Source: Pseudalkalibacillus decolorationis (GTDB taxonomy: Bacteria; Bacillota; Bacilli; Bacillales; Fictibacillaceae). From it: a DNA stretch of 53,460 bases. Within the stretch, counting starts at the first letter, position 1, and each line of letters starts with the position of its first letter. Shown here piece after piece: positions 1-9,175 of the stretch. Location of the stretch: NCBI RefSeq assembly GCF_024609785.1, contig NZ_JANHJQ010000030.1:1-53460 (forward strand). The letters are read 5' to 3'. Under the pieces are notes generated by a model. It was given only the letters and a program-made list of their open reading frames with translations, made no database searches and was not told where the DNA came from. The translations under genes and the position numbers were made by a program.

Positions 1-199
1 TCCGCCAGGAGCATCGCTGGGTAGCTACGTGTGGACGGGATAAGTGCTGAAAGCATCTAAGCATGAAGCCCCCCTCAAGATGAGATTTCCCATCGCGTAA
101 GCGAGTAAGATCCCTCAGAGATGATGAGGTTGATAGGTCTGGTGTGGAAGCGTGGCAACACGTGGAGCTGACAGATACTAATCGATCGAGGACTTAACC
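1..199 (+). rRNA. 23S ribosomal RNA, 3' end (partial)
   Basis: The window starts inside the last 200 nt of 23S rRNA. The sequence runs through the conserved 3' domain and ends in the typical GAGGACTTAACC terminus that pairs with the 5' end of 23S. The 5S gene follows 80 bp downstream on the same strand, the normal Bacillus order. The exact mature end is uncertain by one or two bases. Confidence 0.95.
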
Positions 200-280
200 A
201 TATGTAACATCTTCGATGTTTCAATTCAAGAATGACGTTATCTAGTTTTGAAGGAATGTGGTTTTTTCACAACTTCATAT

Positions 281-397
<117 letters not shown>

Positions 398-400
398 CTC

Positions 401-442
401 AAAGAGGTGAAACGAATAGTAATCGTTTCATCTCTTTTTTAT
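401..442 (+). terminator. rrn operon intrinsic terminator
   Basis: A long stem (AGAGGTGAAACGA pairing with TCGTTTCATCTCT) is followed by a run of T. The same terminator is repeated after both downstream 5S-like units. Confidence 0.9.
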
Positions 443-770
443 TGCGAAGAAAAGATCCGACTACCTAGCATACGAGGGCTGAGAGGAACGAAGAGGTTCA
501 GGAAACAAAGGAGTAACGCCCGCAGCGTATGATATACGCGAGGACCGGTGCGAGTGCAGATGACGCCGAGAACTGACATTCATCGCAGTCCGAGGCCGAA
601 CACGGAAGGTAAGCTCGCGCACCAATGGTACTAAAAAGGAACTTCGACTAGAAACCACCACGTCCTGTGGTGAACATTGAAGCCAGCACATCATGTGCAA
701 GTCCTGTGAGAGTAGGACGTCGCCGGGCATCAAAGAGGTGAAACGAATAGTAATCGTTTCATCTTTTTTT
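441..770 (+). repeat. 5S-derived tandem unit 1 (degenerate 5S plus insert)
   Basis: A 330-bp unit. Its first part has no counterpart in 5S and includes GCGTATGATATACGCGAGGACC. Its second part keeps 5S fragments: GCCGAACACGGAA, GTAAGCTC, CCAATGGTA and the intact 3' strand GTGAGAGTAGGACGTCGCC. About 75 bp of hairpin-rich sequence is inserted between CCAATGGTA and CCTGTGAGAG. It ends with the same terminator as the true 5S gene. The 5' strand of the 5S terminal helix is not conserved, so it probably does not make functional 5S rRNA. Confidence 0.75.
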
Positions 771-1100
771 ATTGGAAGAAAAAGATCCGGCTACAGTATG
801 AGAGGGCTGTGAGGAACGAAGAGGTCAAGGAAACAAAGGAGCAACGCCCGCAGCGTATGATATACGCGAGGATCGGTGCGAGTGCAGATGACGCTGAGAT
901 CTGACTTTCATCGCAGTCCGAAGGCCGAACACGGAAGGTAAGCTCGAGCGCCAATGGTACTAAAAAGGAACTTCGACTAGGAACCACCACGTCCTGTGGT
1001 GAACGTCGAAGCCAGCACATCGTGTGCAAGTCCTGTGAGAGTAGGACGTCGCCGGGCCTCAAAGAGGTGAAACGAATAGTAATCGTTTCATCTTTTTTTG
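771..1100 (+). repeat. 5S-derived tandem unit 2
   Basis: A second copy of the preceding unit at an offset of 329-330 bp, with about 90% or better identity by eye. The insert can fold on itself: CTTCGAC pairs with GTCGAAG around the CACCAC/GTGGTG hairpin. The copy ends with the same terminator (about 1061-1099). Open frames on the minus strand across both units are a by-product of the repeat. Confidence 0.75.
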
Positions 1101-1117
1101 TGTAAAAATACACCTTT

Positions 1118-1222
1118 GGATAATAAACAAGGGTGTTTGGATAACAAACTCCCTATTTCGGATAATAAACAGGGGAAATTGGATAACAAACAGGGGAAAT
1201 CGGATAACAACATGATCTAATC
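1118..1222. repeat. 21-bp tandem array, five units
   Basis: Five consecutive 21-bp units start at 1118, 1139, 1160, 1181 and 1202. Each begins GGATAAYAAAC or a close variant and ends in a short A/T-rich tail. The period is exact with no spacers. No gene is visible around it. From 1223 to about 1600 I see nothing recognisable. Confidence 0.85.
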
Positions 1223-1610
1223 TCTGTAAATAAGGAAGAAACGAGCTCCACTCGTTTCCACCAAACTCATTGTTAAAGTGAAAAGTATGCGTAGGGAGTT
1301 AAAAATGCACAAAAAGGTGAATAATTTACTCCATTGGATCCTATTCGAGCGTTATTCCATCGTAGAATCTGGGACAGGTTCCGTGCTATTTAAAATTTAG
1401 GTATGGAAAAATCGAAAATTATGCCGCATAAAGAAAGTTTTATACGTGGAAGCTAGTTCTAGAACAAATTAAGCAAAACCGCCCCCCGAATGTCCAATAC
1501 CCTAACCTAAATAAGGAAGCTCTGATTTTAAAACATCTATTTTTCTTATCTTTTTTACAATATCGATTTCAACTAGTATTCTCAACTGGATAAGCTGCAT
1601 GTTTGGGACG

Positions 1611-1671
1611 AGCCTCCTTGTTGGCCTTCCAGTGACTTTCGTGGCTGCCCAGGGCGCTTGGACTTTTCTTA
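1611..1671 (+). repeat. Dispersed intergenic repeat, partial copy
   Basis: A fragment of the dispersed family, with CCTTCCAGTGACTTTCGTGG and AGGGCGCTTGGACTTTTCTT. It matches the end of the copy at 24336-24610 and lies just upstream of the PLP enzyme gene. Confidence 0.6.
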
Positions 1672-1755
1672 TCAAGAATTTTTTACAAATCCCTATGATA
1701 AACAAGTTTTTCTTTTTCATGTTATAGTTGAACAAAACCAGTGGAGGAATGCATA

Positions 1756-2889
1756 ATGAGTTCATTTCGATTCGATTCTAAAGCTATTCATTTCAACAAA
1801 AGAATAACATCTGATTCAGTTAGTAAAACACAGCCAATTTATCAAACCTCTGCGTTTAAATTTAAAAACTTAGATGAGTTAGAGGGATACTTTCAAGGTG
1901 AAAAGCCTCATATGTATTCCAGGGTCAGTAATCCCAATACCGATGATTTAGGGGCAGGTGTTGCAGAGCTTGAGGGAGCCCCAGCCGGTGTTGCGACTTC
2001 CTCAGGGATTTCTGCAATTTTAACGGGGATCTTATCTGTTGCTGAACAAGGCTCCCACATTGTAGCTTGTGACGACCTATACGGCGGCACCTATCAACTT
2101 CTGGCAAATGAACTCCCGTCGTTTGGTATTGAGGTAACGTTTGTCTCTTTTAAGGATATAGAGACCGTTGAATCGGCTATAAAACCAAATACCGTTCTAT
2201 TGTATACAGAATCGATCACCAATCCATTATTACGGATTGAGGATTTGGATCAACTTGTTCATATCGGTAAAAAGCACAGTTTACATACGATGGTTGATAA
2301 TACGTTTGCGACTCCTTATTTAATTCAGCCTTATTTAAAAGGGGTTTCTTTAGTCGTGCACAGTGCTACCAAATATATTGGCGGTCATTCAGATATTACA
2401 GCAGGGGTAGTTGTTGGGGATAAGGTTCTTGTCGAAAGAACGAAGGCAAAGGTAGTCAACTTAGGTAGCAATTTAAGTCCTTTCGAAGCGTGGTTAACTT
2501 GCAGAGGATTAAAAACGTTAAGTGTCCGAATGGAACGACATGTTAAAAATTCGGAACTTCTAGCAAAGTTCCTACGTGAAAGCAATGGAATCGAGAAGGT
2601 GTATTATCCAAGTGGTGCTTCAGCAAAGGGCAATGGTGCAATTGTTTCCATTTTATTAGATCAAGAGATAGATGCTAACCTTTTTTGTGAGAAATTAGGT
2701 TGGATCGGTGTGGTTCCAACCTTGGCAGGAGTAGAAACGACGGTGTCCTATCCACTTGGCACCTCTCACCGTGCATTACCTGCATCTGAACAAGAAAGAC
2801 TGGGCATTCATAAAAATTTGATTCGAATATCCGTGGGAATAGAAGATTTTGAAGACATAAGAGAAGCGTTTGCGAATGCTTTAAGGTAA
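1756..2889 (+). CDS. Cys/Met metabolism PLP-dependent enzyme (cystathionine gamma-synthase/lyase family)
   Basis: A 377-residue fold-type I PLP enzyme of the trans-sulfuration family. Visible motifs are YSRVSNPNTD near the N-terminus, the cofactor loop ATSSGISAI, the cofactor Asp in VDNTFATPYL and the Schiff-base Lys206 in SATKYIGGHSD. Members catalyse cystathionine synthesis or cleavage, or homocysteine, cysteine or methionine chemistry; motifs alone do not settle which. The start is ATG 1756, preceded by GGAGG with good spacing; a GTG at 1741 overlaps that site and is unlikely. It stands alone between the rrn operon and tRNA genes, not next to other sulfur genes. The length is close to the family norm of 370-400. 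Confidence 0.85.
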   Translation: MSSFRFDSKAIHFNKRITSDSVSKTQPIYQTSAFKFKNLDELEGYFQGEKPHMYSRVSNPNTDDLGAGVAELEGAPAGVATSSGISAILTGILSVAEQGSHIVACDDLYGGTYQLLANELPSFGIEVTFVSFKDIETVESAIKPNTVLLYTESITNPLLRIEDLDQLVHIGKKHSLHTMVDNTFATPYLIQPYLKGVSLVVHSATKYIGGHSDITAGVVVGDKVLVERTKAKVVNLGSNLSPFEAWLTCRGLKTLSVRMERHVKNSELLAKFLRESNGIEKVYYPSGASAKGNGAIVSILLDQEIDANLFCEKLGWIGVVPTLAGVETTVSYPLGTSHRALPASEQERLGIHKNLIRISVGIEDFEDIREAFANALR

Positions 2890-2898
2890 AATGTAAAA

Positions 2899-2930
2899 TG
2901 AGGGAGAATCAGGTGTGATTTTCCCTCAAA
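2899..2930. terminator. Hairpin after the PLP enzyme gene
   Basis: TGAGGGAGAATCA pairs with TGATTTTCCCTCA around a 4-nt loop. The T-run on the plus strand is weak, so terminator function is uncertain. Confidence 0.45.
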
Positions 2931-2995
2931 ATAAGATTATGAAAGCGATCCAATAAACGGTAAATATGGAATGAAAAATTTCCTAAAATTAATAC

Positions 2996-3024
2996 TTGCA
3001 TTAAATATTTAGTCGTGATATATT
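2996..3024 (+). promoter_or_regulatory. Sigma-A promoter for the tRNA genes
   Basis: TTGCAT, a 17-bp spacer and TATATT lie about 44 bp upstream of tRNA-fMet. No other start is nearby. Confidence 0.7.
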
Positions 3025-3067
3025 AGTAATTGTCCGATTCAAAAGGACGCGAATCGCATAATACCGT

Positions 3068-3138
<71 letters not shown>

Positions 3139-3144
<6 letters not shown>

Positions 3145-3353
3145 ATTTAAAACTTACAACGTCGAGTTGACATCTAAGCTAGTTTTAGATCGTAGTACCT
3201 TAAGGTGCAACCAATCTAAAATTATCTACGTCGATTTAATCATCAATGCTAATTTTAAATCGTAGTACCCGATAGGGTGCAACCAATTTAAAACTTACAA
3301 CGTCGAGTTGACATCTAAGTTAGTTTTAGATCGTAGTACCTTAGGTGCAACCA
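3139..3353 (+). repeat. Tandem repeats carrying the tRNA 3' end (GCAACCA)
   Basis: Beginning at the CCA end of tRNA-fMet, three units of 68-72 bp follow, with GCAACCA recurring at about 3207, 3279 and 3347. Units 1 and 3 are nearly identical; unit 2 has diverged but keeps the same inverted A/T-rich arms (ATCTAAAATTA and TAATTTTAAAT). Each unit ends in GTAGTACC followed by a short G-rich stretch and GCAACCA. A hairpin, GTTCATTG/CAATGAAC (3361-3402), follows. Confidence 0.8.
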
Positions 3354-3457
3354 ATTTAAAGTTCATTGTACTACATCGAGAATACATCGAAGTCCAATGA
3401 ACATCAGGAGTTTCAGTTCAACCAAATTTTAAACTTAAAGCCAGTTACATATATAAA

Positions 3458-3533
3458 GGACCCGTGGTGTAGGGGTTAACATGCCTGCCTGTCACGCAGG
3501 AGATCGCCGGTTCAAATCCGGTCGGGTCCGCCA
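3458..3533 (+). tRNA. tRNA-Asp (GTC)
   Basis: A 76-nt cloverleaf with encoded CCA. The acceptor stem is GGACCCG/CGGGTCC and the anticodon GTC lies in CTGCCTGTCACGCAG. It is probably cotranscribed with tRNA-fMet from the promoter at 2996. Confidence 0.96.
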
Positions 3534-3535
3534 TT

Positions 3536-3567
3536 AACATGAAACAAAGGTTTCGTGTTTTTTTATT
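3536..3567 (+). terminator. tRNA operon terminator
   Basis: ACATGAAAC pairs with GTTTCGTGT and is followed by T7. Confidence 0.8.
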
Positions 3568-3610
3568 GTCTTTTTTTGTACGTAATCAAAAAATAAATTC
3601 CGGCCCGGCC

Positions 3611-3642
3611 CAAACACAGTACATAGTGCTGTGTTTTTTTAT
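3611..3642 (+). terminator. Second terminator-like hairpin
   Basis: AAACACAG and CTGTGTTT form a stem followed by a T-run. It may back up the tRNA terminator. Confidence 0.6.
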
Positions 3643-3700
3643 TATTTTAAATATTTTTTTTACCTTCAATAACTCATTAAAAAAGTTGATGTAATAATGA

Positions 3701-3714
3701 TGTAAGCGTTTACC
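3701..3714. promoter_or_regulatory. Candidate cre site (CcpA) upstream of the ilv-leu operon
   Basis: TGTAAGCGTTTACC matches the cre consensus TGWAARCGYTWNCW except at the last base. It lies about 60 bp upstream of the proposed -35. In B. subtilis, CcpA activates ilv-leu from an upstream cre, so the placement fits. Confidence 0.65.
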
Positions 3715-3761
3715 AAATTAACTGAAGAATCTAAATTGTTTAAAACTCTTGAAAAAGACTG

Positions 3762-3790
3762 TTGACCAACTAAAAAAACGGGTGTAACAT
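3762..3790 (+). promoter_or_regulatory. Sigma-A promoter of the ilvE-led operon
   Basis: TTGACC, a 17-bp spacer and TAACAT lie about 100 bp upstream of ilvE. It is downstream of the cre-like site and just upstream of the CodY-like box. Confidence 0.6.
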
Positions 3791-3802
3791 TGTCCTCAAT
3801 TA

Positions 3803-3817
3803 AATTTTCTGACAACT
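3803..3817. promoter_or_regulatory. Candidate CodY box
   Basis: AATTTTCTGACAACT differs from the CodY consensus AATTTTCWGAAAATT at two of 15 positions. It overlaps the expected transcription start of the promoter at 3762-3790, a position where CodY would repress. Confidence 0.55.
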
Positions 3818-3889
3818 ATCTTAAAACGGTCAGTTAAATACTATATGTCATTGTCGACAATTAAAAAAACAATGAAAGGAGCGATCGAC

Positions 3890-4792
3890 ATGAGCGAACA
3901 ATGGATTTACTTAAACGGCCACTATGTAAAGAAAGAAGAAGCGGTCGTATCTGTGTATGATCACGGATTTTTATACGGAGATGGGGTGTTCGAAGGCATT
4001 AGAATGTACGATGGTAATGTTTTTCGCCTTAAAGAACATGTTGATCGCTTATATGATTCCGCAAAATCAGTTTTGCTTAACATCCCCCATACCAAAGAGG
4101 AAATAACCAATGTTATTGCGGAAACCTTGAGAAGAAATGAATTACGTGACGCATATATCCGCGTAGTCGTATCAAGAGGCGTAGGAAATTTAGGGTTAGA
4201 TCCATTAACATGCAGGAGCCCTCAAGTCATCGTCATTGCAGAACAGTTAGCTCTATTTCCAAAGAACCTTTACGACACAGGAATTGAAATTGTCACGGTT
4301 GCCAGCCGAAGGAACCGGGCGGATGTATTATCTCCAAAAGTAAAATCATTAAATTATTTAAATAATATTCTTGTAAAAATCGAAGCGAATCTCGCTGGAG
4401 TCAGCGAAGCCTTAATGCTCAATGATCAAGGATATGTTGCAGAGGGTTCTGCAGATAATATCTTTATCGTCAAAGGAAATGTGATCAAAACACCACCTGG
4501 ATATGTAGGAGCATTAGAAGGTATTACAAGAAATGCAATCATAGAGATTTCGCAGCAATTAGGATATGAAATGCGTGAAGAGGTATTTACAAGACATGAC
4601 GTCTATACGGCAGATGAAGTATTCCTTACGGGTACAGCGGCAGAGGTTATTGCGGTTGTTAAAGTAGATGGTAGAGAAATCGGAGAAGGAAAACCTGGGA
4701 GCTATACAAATGAGCTCTTAGAAGCATTCAGAAAAACGGTAACGGAAAATGGATATAAAGTTTATCCACACGAAAATGTTCAAGCCGGATAA
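3890..4792 (+). CDS. ilvE: Branched-chain amino acid aminotransferase
   Basis: A 300-residue fold-type IV PLP aminotransferase that makes Val, Leu and Ile from their 2-oxo acids and glutamate. It shows [16 protein letters not shown] near the N-terminus, the cofactor Lys152 in [10 protein letters not shown] and the phosphate-binding end [13 protein letters not shown] 3890 has AAAGGAG at good spacing; an in-frame ATG at 3845 would add 15 residues with no homology feel. It is the first gene of the ilv-leu cluster, 20 bp before ilvD, and is headed by cre-like, promoter and CodY-like elements. Related class IV enzymes (D-amino acid aminotransferase, ADC lyase) are excluded mainly by context. Confidence 0.93.
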   Translation: MSEQWIYLNGHYVKKEEAVVSVYDHGFLYGDGVFEGIRMYDGNVFRLKEHVDRLYDSAKSVLLNIPHTKEEITNVIAETLRRNELRDAYIRVVVSRGVGNLGLDPLTCRSPQVIVIAEQLALFPKNLYDTGIEIVTVASRRNRADVLSPKVKSLNYLNNILVKIEANLAGVSEALMLNDQGYVAEGSADNIFIVKGNVIKTPPGYVGALEGITRNAIIEISQQLGYEMREEVFTRHDVYTADEVFLTGTAAEVIAVVKVDGREIGEGKPGSYTNELLEAFRKTVTENGYKVYPHENVQAG

Positions 4793-4812
4793 GAGCAGTT
4801 GGAGGAGATACG

Positions 4813-6480
4813 ATGCGTAGTGACATGATTAAGAAAGGCATTGACCGTGCACCCCATAGAAGCTTGCTACGTGCAACGGGAGTCAAAACAAGGGATTTAG
4901 AAAAACCACTTATAGGAATTTGTAACTCCTATATCGACATTATACCGGGACATATGCATTTGAAAGCTTATGCGGAAGTCGTGAAAGAAGCAATTCGCGA
5001 AGCAGGAGGTATTCCATTCGAATTTAACACAATCGGAGTCGATGATGGAATCGCCATGGGACATATCGGAATGAGGTACTCACTACCGAGTCGAGAGCTC
5101 ATTGCTGATTCAGCAGAAACCGTTATTAATGCCCACTGGTTTGATGGTGTATTCTATATACCTAACTGTGACAAAATCACTCCTGGAATGCTAATGGCAG
5201 CAGCAAGGACGAACGTGCCCGCGGTTTTTGTATCTGGTGGGCCAATGGAAGGTGGTAAGTCCAAAGATGGCAAACCACTATCTCTTGTTTCCGTGTTTGA
5301 AGGAGTTGGCGCTCACCAATCCGGAAAAATGTCATCCGAAGAGCTGTTGGATATCGAACAAAATGCATGTCCAACTTGTGGGTCTTGTTCCGGAATGTTC
5401 ACGGCTAACTCGATGAACTCCCTTATGGAAATGGTCGGGCTAGCATTACCTGGGAATGGTACGATCGTTGCCACTTCAAACGAACGTCACCGACTGATCC
5501 AAGAAGCGGCACATCACTTAATAGACATGATCGAGAAAGATATCAAACCAAGAGACATCATTACAAAGGATGCGATTGATGATGCATTCGCACTCGATAT
5601 GGCAATGGGAGGATCAACAAACACCGTCCTTCATACACTTGCCATCGCTAATGAGGCAGAAATTGATTATGATCTGAACCGAATCAATGAAATCGCGAAA
5701 AAGGTCCCATACTTATCAAAAATCAGTCCAGCTTCAGATTACACGATGGATGACGTTCACCAGGCAGGCGGAATAAGTGCCATTATTAAAGAACTCTGTG
5801 AAATTGAGGGAGCGGTTCATAGAGATCGTATCACCGTAACGGGAAAATCGATCTATGAAACGGTAAAGCCTTATGACATCAAAAATGATAACGTTATTCG
5901 GAGAAAAGAAAATCCATATAGCCCAGTAGGCGGCTTATCCATCTTAAACGGAAATCTTGCCCCTGATGGGGGCGTTATTAAAGTAGGAGCAGTTGATCCA
6001 TCAATTAAATCCTTTATGGGTAAAGCGGTCATCTTCAATTCTCAAGATGCAGCTCAAAAAGGGATTGATGACGGGACGGTAAAAGAGGGCGATGTGGTAG
6101 TCATTCGTTATGAAGGTCCAAAGGGTGGACCAGGGATGCCTGAAATGTTAGCTCCGACAGCGGCGATTGCTGGTCGCGGACTTGATACGAAGGTAGCGCT
6201 CATTACAGATGGACGGTTTTCAGGTGCATCACGCGGAATCTCGATCGGTCATATTTCACCAGAAGCTGCTGAGGGTGGACCGATTGCTCTTGTCGAAGAA
6301 GGTGATCAAATAATAATTGATCTTGAAAATAGGACGATCAACGTGCTTATTTCTGAAGAAGAACTAACCAATCGGAAGAAAAATTGGGAGCAGCCGGCAC
6401 CGAAGATTACACGGGGCTACTTAGCTCGATATGCAAAACTTGTAACATCCGCAAGTACGGGTGGAATCATGAAAATTTGA
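4813..6480 (+). CDS. ilvD: Dihydroxy-acid dehydratase
   Basis: A 555-residue IlvD/Edd family enzyme. It dehydrates 2,3-dihydroxy-isovalerate and 2,3-dihydroxy-3-methylvalerate to the 2-oxo acids used by IlvE. The Fe-S cluster ligands are visible in [10 protein letters not shown] and in the [19 protein letters not shown] segment. The C-terminal [11 protein letters not shown] motif is intact. The length is normal for the family. The start ATG has GGAGGAGATACG directly upstream. It follows ilvE by 20 bp, and a T-box leader separates it from ilvB. Confidence 0.97.
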   Translation: MRSDMIKKGIDRAPHRSLLRATGVKTRDLEKPLIGICNSYIDIIPGHMHLKAYAEVVKEAIREAGGIPFEFNTIGVDDGIAMGHIGMRYSLPSRELIADSAETVINAHWFDGVFYIPNCDKITPGMLMAAARTNVPAVFVSGGPMEGGKSKDGKPLSLVSVFEGVGAHQSGKMSSEELLDIEQNACPTCGSCSGMFTANSMNSLMEMVGLALPGNGTIVATSNERHRLIQEAAHHLIDMIEKDIKPRDIITKDAIDDAFALDMAMGGSTNTVLHTLAIANEAEIDYDLNRINEIAKKVPYLSKISPASDYTMDDVHQAGGISAIIKELCEIEGAVHRDRITVTGKSIYETVKPYDIKNDNVIRRKENPYSPVGGLSILNGNLAPDGGVIKVGAVDPSIKSFMGKAVIFNSQDAAQKGIDDGTVKEGDVVVIRYEGPKGGPGMPEMLAPTAAIAGRGLDTKVALITDGRFSGASRGISIGHISPEAAEGGPIALVEEGDQIIIDLENRTINVLISEEELTNRKKNWEQPAPKITRGYLARYAKLVTSASTGGIMKI

Positions 6481-6489
6481 TAATACAAA

Positions 6490-6790
6490 AGCGTCGACGA
6501 GGTAAAAGTGATTGGAATTCGTATTTCCAGAGAGCCGGTATTAGCTGTGAGCCGGTAATACGCCAATCACGACATCCCCTCTGAGTATCGTTCTGAACAT
6601 TCCTAGTAGGAGCGATCGAGTAACTTGTACTCGTTATCAAAATGGGGTCGTTCAAAAAGATTTTGAATGACTCCATAAGGTAGTATCTGTGAAGATGCTA
6701 CAAACTAAGGTGGTACCATGAAGAGGAAAATAGCCTTTTCATCCTTACGAAGCGAATCAGTGTCGTAGTGGGTGAAAAGGCTTTTTTGTA
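6490..6790 (+). promoter_or_regulatory. T-box riboswitch upstream of ilvB
   Basis: A full T-box leader lies between ilvD and ilvB. Stem I is closed by GTGATTGG/CCAATCAC and carries the AGAGAGCCGG segment. The T-box AAGGTGGTACCATG is at 6707-6720. The terminator (AGCCTTTTCATCC and GGGTGAAAAGGCT, then T6) lies at 6732-6787. The specifier loop is GACATCCCCTC (6571-6581). ATC (Ile, 6574-6576) sits directly beside the closing stem, and CTC (Leu, 6579-6581) is five bases further, so the amino acid is not settled. Confidence 0.93.
6732..6787 (+). terminator. T-box-controlled terminator
   Basis: A 13-bp stem with a T-run. The alternative pairing with the T-box would form the antiterminator when uncharged tRNA binds. 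Confidence 0.88.
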
Positions 6791-6802
6791 GGTCACTTTG
6801 AT

Positions 6803-6892
6803 GGAAGAAAGTATGGAATTTTGATGCTTAGATGTAATGGTCGCTCCAGCGCCCAGGTACTCGAGGTCGCTTTGGTGCTTCCACTTTTCTTA
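6803..6892 (+). repeat. Dispersed intergenic repeat, copy in ilvB leader
   Basis: It contains GATGTAATGGTCGCTCCAGC, GCCCAGGTACTCGAGGTCGC and CACTTTTCTTA, the family landmarks. It lies between the T-box terminator and the ilvB ribosome-binding site, so it is transcribed only on readthrough. Confidence 0.7.
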
Positions 6893-6925
6893 TTTGCATT
6901 AAATATTTCTAGGGAGGAGATTGAA

Positions 6926-8632
6926 ATGACAGTTAAAGTAAAGGCAGATCCAGAGTCTAGGCTAAGCGGTTCCGAAACTTTGATTCATGCCTTAAAGCAA
7001 GAAAAAGTTGATGTCGTCTTCGGTTATCCAGGAGGAGCGGTATTACCTATCTATGATGCTTTATATCAAAACCCCATCAAGCATGTGCTTGCTAGACATG
7101 AACAAGGGGCAATCCACGCTGCTGAAGGATATGCAAGAGTTTCTGGAAAGCCTGGTGTAGTCATAGCGACTTCTGGACCTGGAGCAACAAACCTCATTAC
7201 CGGAATCACAGATGCAATGATGGATTCGCTTCCCCTCGTTATTTTTACAGGGCAAGTTGCATCGGGGGTCATTGGTACAGATGCTTTTCAAGAGGCTGAT
7301 GTAATAGGAATTACGATGCCGATTACCAAGCACAACTACCAAGTACGTAAATTGCAAGATCTCCCTAGAATTGTGAAAGAAGCGTTTCATATTGCTACAA
7401 CTGGTCGACCTGGACCCGTTCTCGTCGACATTCCAAAGGATGTAGCAGCTTCAATAGCTCAGGTTAACTTTAATGACTCTATTCATCTTCCCGGATTTCA
7501 GCCAACAACGAATCCAAATGTATTGCAAATAAAAAAGCTGAACGAAGCGATTGAGTCAGCAAAGAAACCGGTTATTTTAGCAGGCGCAGGTGTTTTACAC
7601 GCGAAAGCATCAGAACAATTGCTTGCAGTTGCGGTTAAGAAAAAGATCCCGGTCGTTCATACACTGCTCGGATTAGGAGGCTTCCCAGCAGATCACCCAT
7701 TGTTTCTTGGAATGGGGGGCATGCATGGATGCTACGCAGCGAACATGAGTTTATATGAATGTGATTTACTCATTAATGTCGGAGCTCGGTTTGATGATCG
7801 ACTAACCGGTAATTTAAGTACATTTGCTCCTCATGCAAAAGTAGCTCATATTGACATTGATCCAGCTGAAATTGGAAAAAATGTTAAAACACATATCCCG
7901 ATTGTAGGAGATGCAAACGAAGCTCTGAACAAACTTTTACAAGAAAAAGGATCCAGCTCGATGTGCGAGGAATGGCTCGATCATATCCAACAATATAAAC
8001 AAAAATATCCTTATTGGCATAACGAAGTGAAAGAAGTCATTTCCCCTCAAGGACTAATGGAAATGATTCATACGATGACAGAAGGAGATTCCATTATTAC
8101 GACGGATGTTGGTCAGCATCAAATGTGGGCAGCCCAGTATTACACATTTAAGGAACCTCATAAATGGGTAACATCAGGTGGACTAGGAACAATGGGATTT
8201 GGATTCCCAGCTTCAATTGGAGCTCAATTAGCCCGACCAGACAAAAGAGTCATAAGTTTGGTAGGTGATGGCGGGTTCCAGATGACGTCTCAAGAGCTCA
8301 TTCTTTTAAAAGAACTGAACCTGCCAATCAAGGTGGTTATTGTTAATAATGGTTCACTTGGGATGGTAAGACAATGGCAGGAAACGTTTTATGAAAAACG
8401 ATACTCCCAATCGATTCTCTCTGTTCAACCTGATTTTGTGAAATTAGCAGAATCATATGGTATCAGGGGATATAAGGTTTCCACATCAGAAGAAGCGAGA
8501 ACGGTTTTGTCTGACGTACTGCAAGACGATGAACCTGCACTAATTGATTGCCGGGTGTCTCCGACCGAAAATGTATACCCGATGGTTGCACCTGGCACAG
8601 GACTCCACGAAATGATCGGGGTGAAACCATGA
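6926..8632 (+). CDS. ilvB: Acetolactate synthase, large (catalytic) subunit
   Basis: A 568-residue thiamine-diphosphate enzyme that condenses pyruvate with pyruvate or 2-oxobutyrate. The activating Glu lies in [16 protein letters not shown]. The diphosphate/Mg site [11 protein letters not shown] with NNGSLGM lies in the C-terminal third. ATG 6926 has AGGGAGGAG in front; upstream in-frame ATGs such as 6821 lie in the repeat and lack a site. The stop overlaps the ilvN start (ATGA), which suggests translational coupling of the two subunits. Expression is controlled by the T-box just upstream. Confidence 0.97.
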   Translation: MTVKVKADPESRLSGSETLIHALKQEKVDVVFGYPGGAVLPIYDALYQNPIKHVLARHEQGAIHAAEGYARVSGKPGVVIATSGPGATNLITGITDAMMDSLPLVIFTGQVASGVIGTDAFQEADVIGITMPITKHNYQVRKLQDLPRIVKEAFHIATTGRPGPVLVDIPKDVAASIAQVNFNDSIHLPGFQPTTNPNVLQIKKLNEAIESAKKPVILAGAGVLHAKASEQLLAVAVKKKIPVVHTLLGLGGFPADHPLFLGMGGMHGCYAANMSLYECDLLINVGARFDDRLTGNLSTFAPHAKVAHIDIDPAEIGKNVKTHIPIVGDANEALNKLLQEKGSSSMCEEWLDHIQQYKQKYPYWHNEVKEVISPQGLMEMIHTMTEGDSIITTDVGQHQMWAAQYYTFKEPHKWVTSGGLGTMGFGFPASIGAQLARPDKRVISLVGDGGFQMTSQELILLKELNLPIKVVIVNNGSLGMVRQWQETFYEKRYSQSILSVQPDFVKLAESYGIRGYKVSTSEEARTVLSDVLQDDEPALIDCRVSPTENVYPMVAPGTGLHEMIGVKP

Positions 8633-9153
8633 AAAAGAGAATCGTAACGGCAACAGTGTTTAACCATAGTGGGGTTTTGAATAGGGTGACGGGTCTCTTT
8701 ACAAAACGTCAATTCAACATTGAAAGTATTACAGTAGGTCACACAGAGACAGAAGGTATATCGAAAATGACATTTGTCGTTTCTGTCGAAGATGATCGTC
8801 AAATCGAACAATTGACTAAACAATTAAACAAACAGATTGATGTCCTCAAGGTATCTGATATTACAGATCAGGCGATTGTCGCACGGGAGCTTGCCCTTAT
8901 CAAGGTACTAAGCAATGGTCAAACCCGAGCTGAAATCAGTGGGATTGTCGAACCTTTCAGGGCAACGATCATCGATGTGTCAAGGGATAGCGTCACCGTT
9001 CAAGTAACCGGTGATACCGAAAAAGTCGAAGCGATGATTGATTTATTAAAACCATATGGAATTAAAGAACTTACTCGAACGGGTCTAACGGCCTTTACGA
9101 GGGGTTCTCAGAAGTCAGTTACTGATCTTAAGCAATATACGTTATTAAAATAA
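8629..9153 (+). CDS. ilvN: Acetolactate synthase, small (regulatory) subunit
   Basis: A 174-residue ACT-domain protein that activates IlvB and confers valine feedback inhibition. The N-terminal ACT signature is [19 protein letters not shown] followed by [11 protein letters not shown]-terminal ACT-like domain covers roughly residues 80-160. The start ATG overlaps the ilvB stop by 4 nt, and GGGGTGAAACC lies in front. The gene is also called ilvH in Bacillus. Confidence 0.95.
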   Translation: MKKRIVTATVFNHSGVLNRVTGLFTKRQFNIESITVGHTETEGISKMTFVVSVEDDRQIEQLTKQLNKQIDVLKVSDITDQAIVARELALIKVLSNGQTRAEISGIVEPFRATIIDVSRDSVTVQVTGDTEKVEAMIDLLKPYGIKELTRTGLTAFTRGSQKSVTDLKQYTLLK

Positions 9154-9175
9154 AAAAAGAAAAGGATGATTGAAA

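Noticed and set aside
461-1113. Minus-strand frames of 90 and 114 codons over the 5S-derived units
   Set aside because: Both follow from the same repeat unit read backwards, run through the terminator and 5S core, and have no ribosome-binding site.
1118-1222. Possible CRISPR array
   Set aside because: The units are contiguous and 21 bp long, with no spacers and no cas genes.
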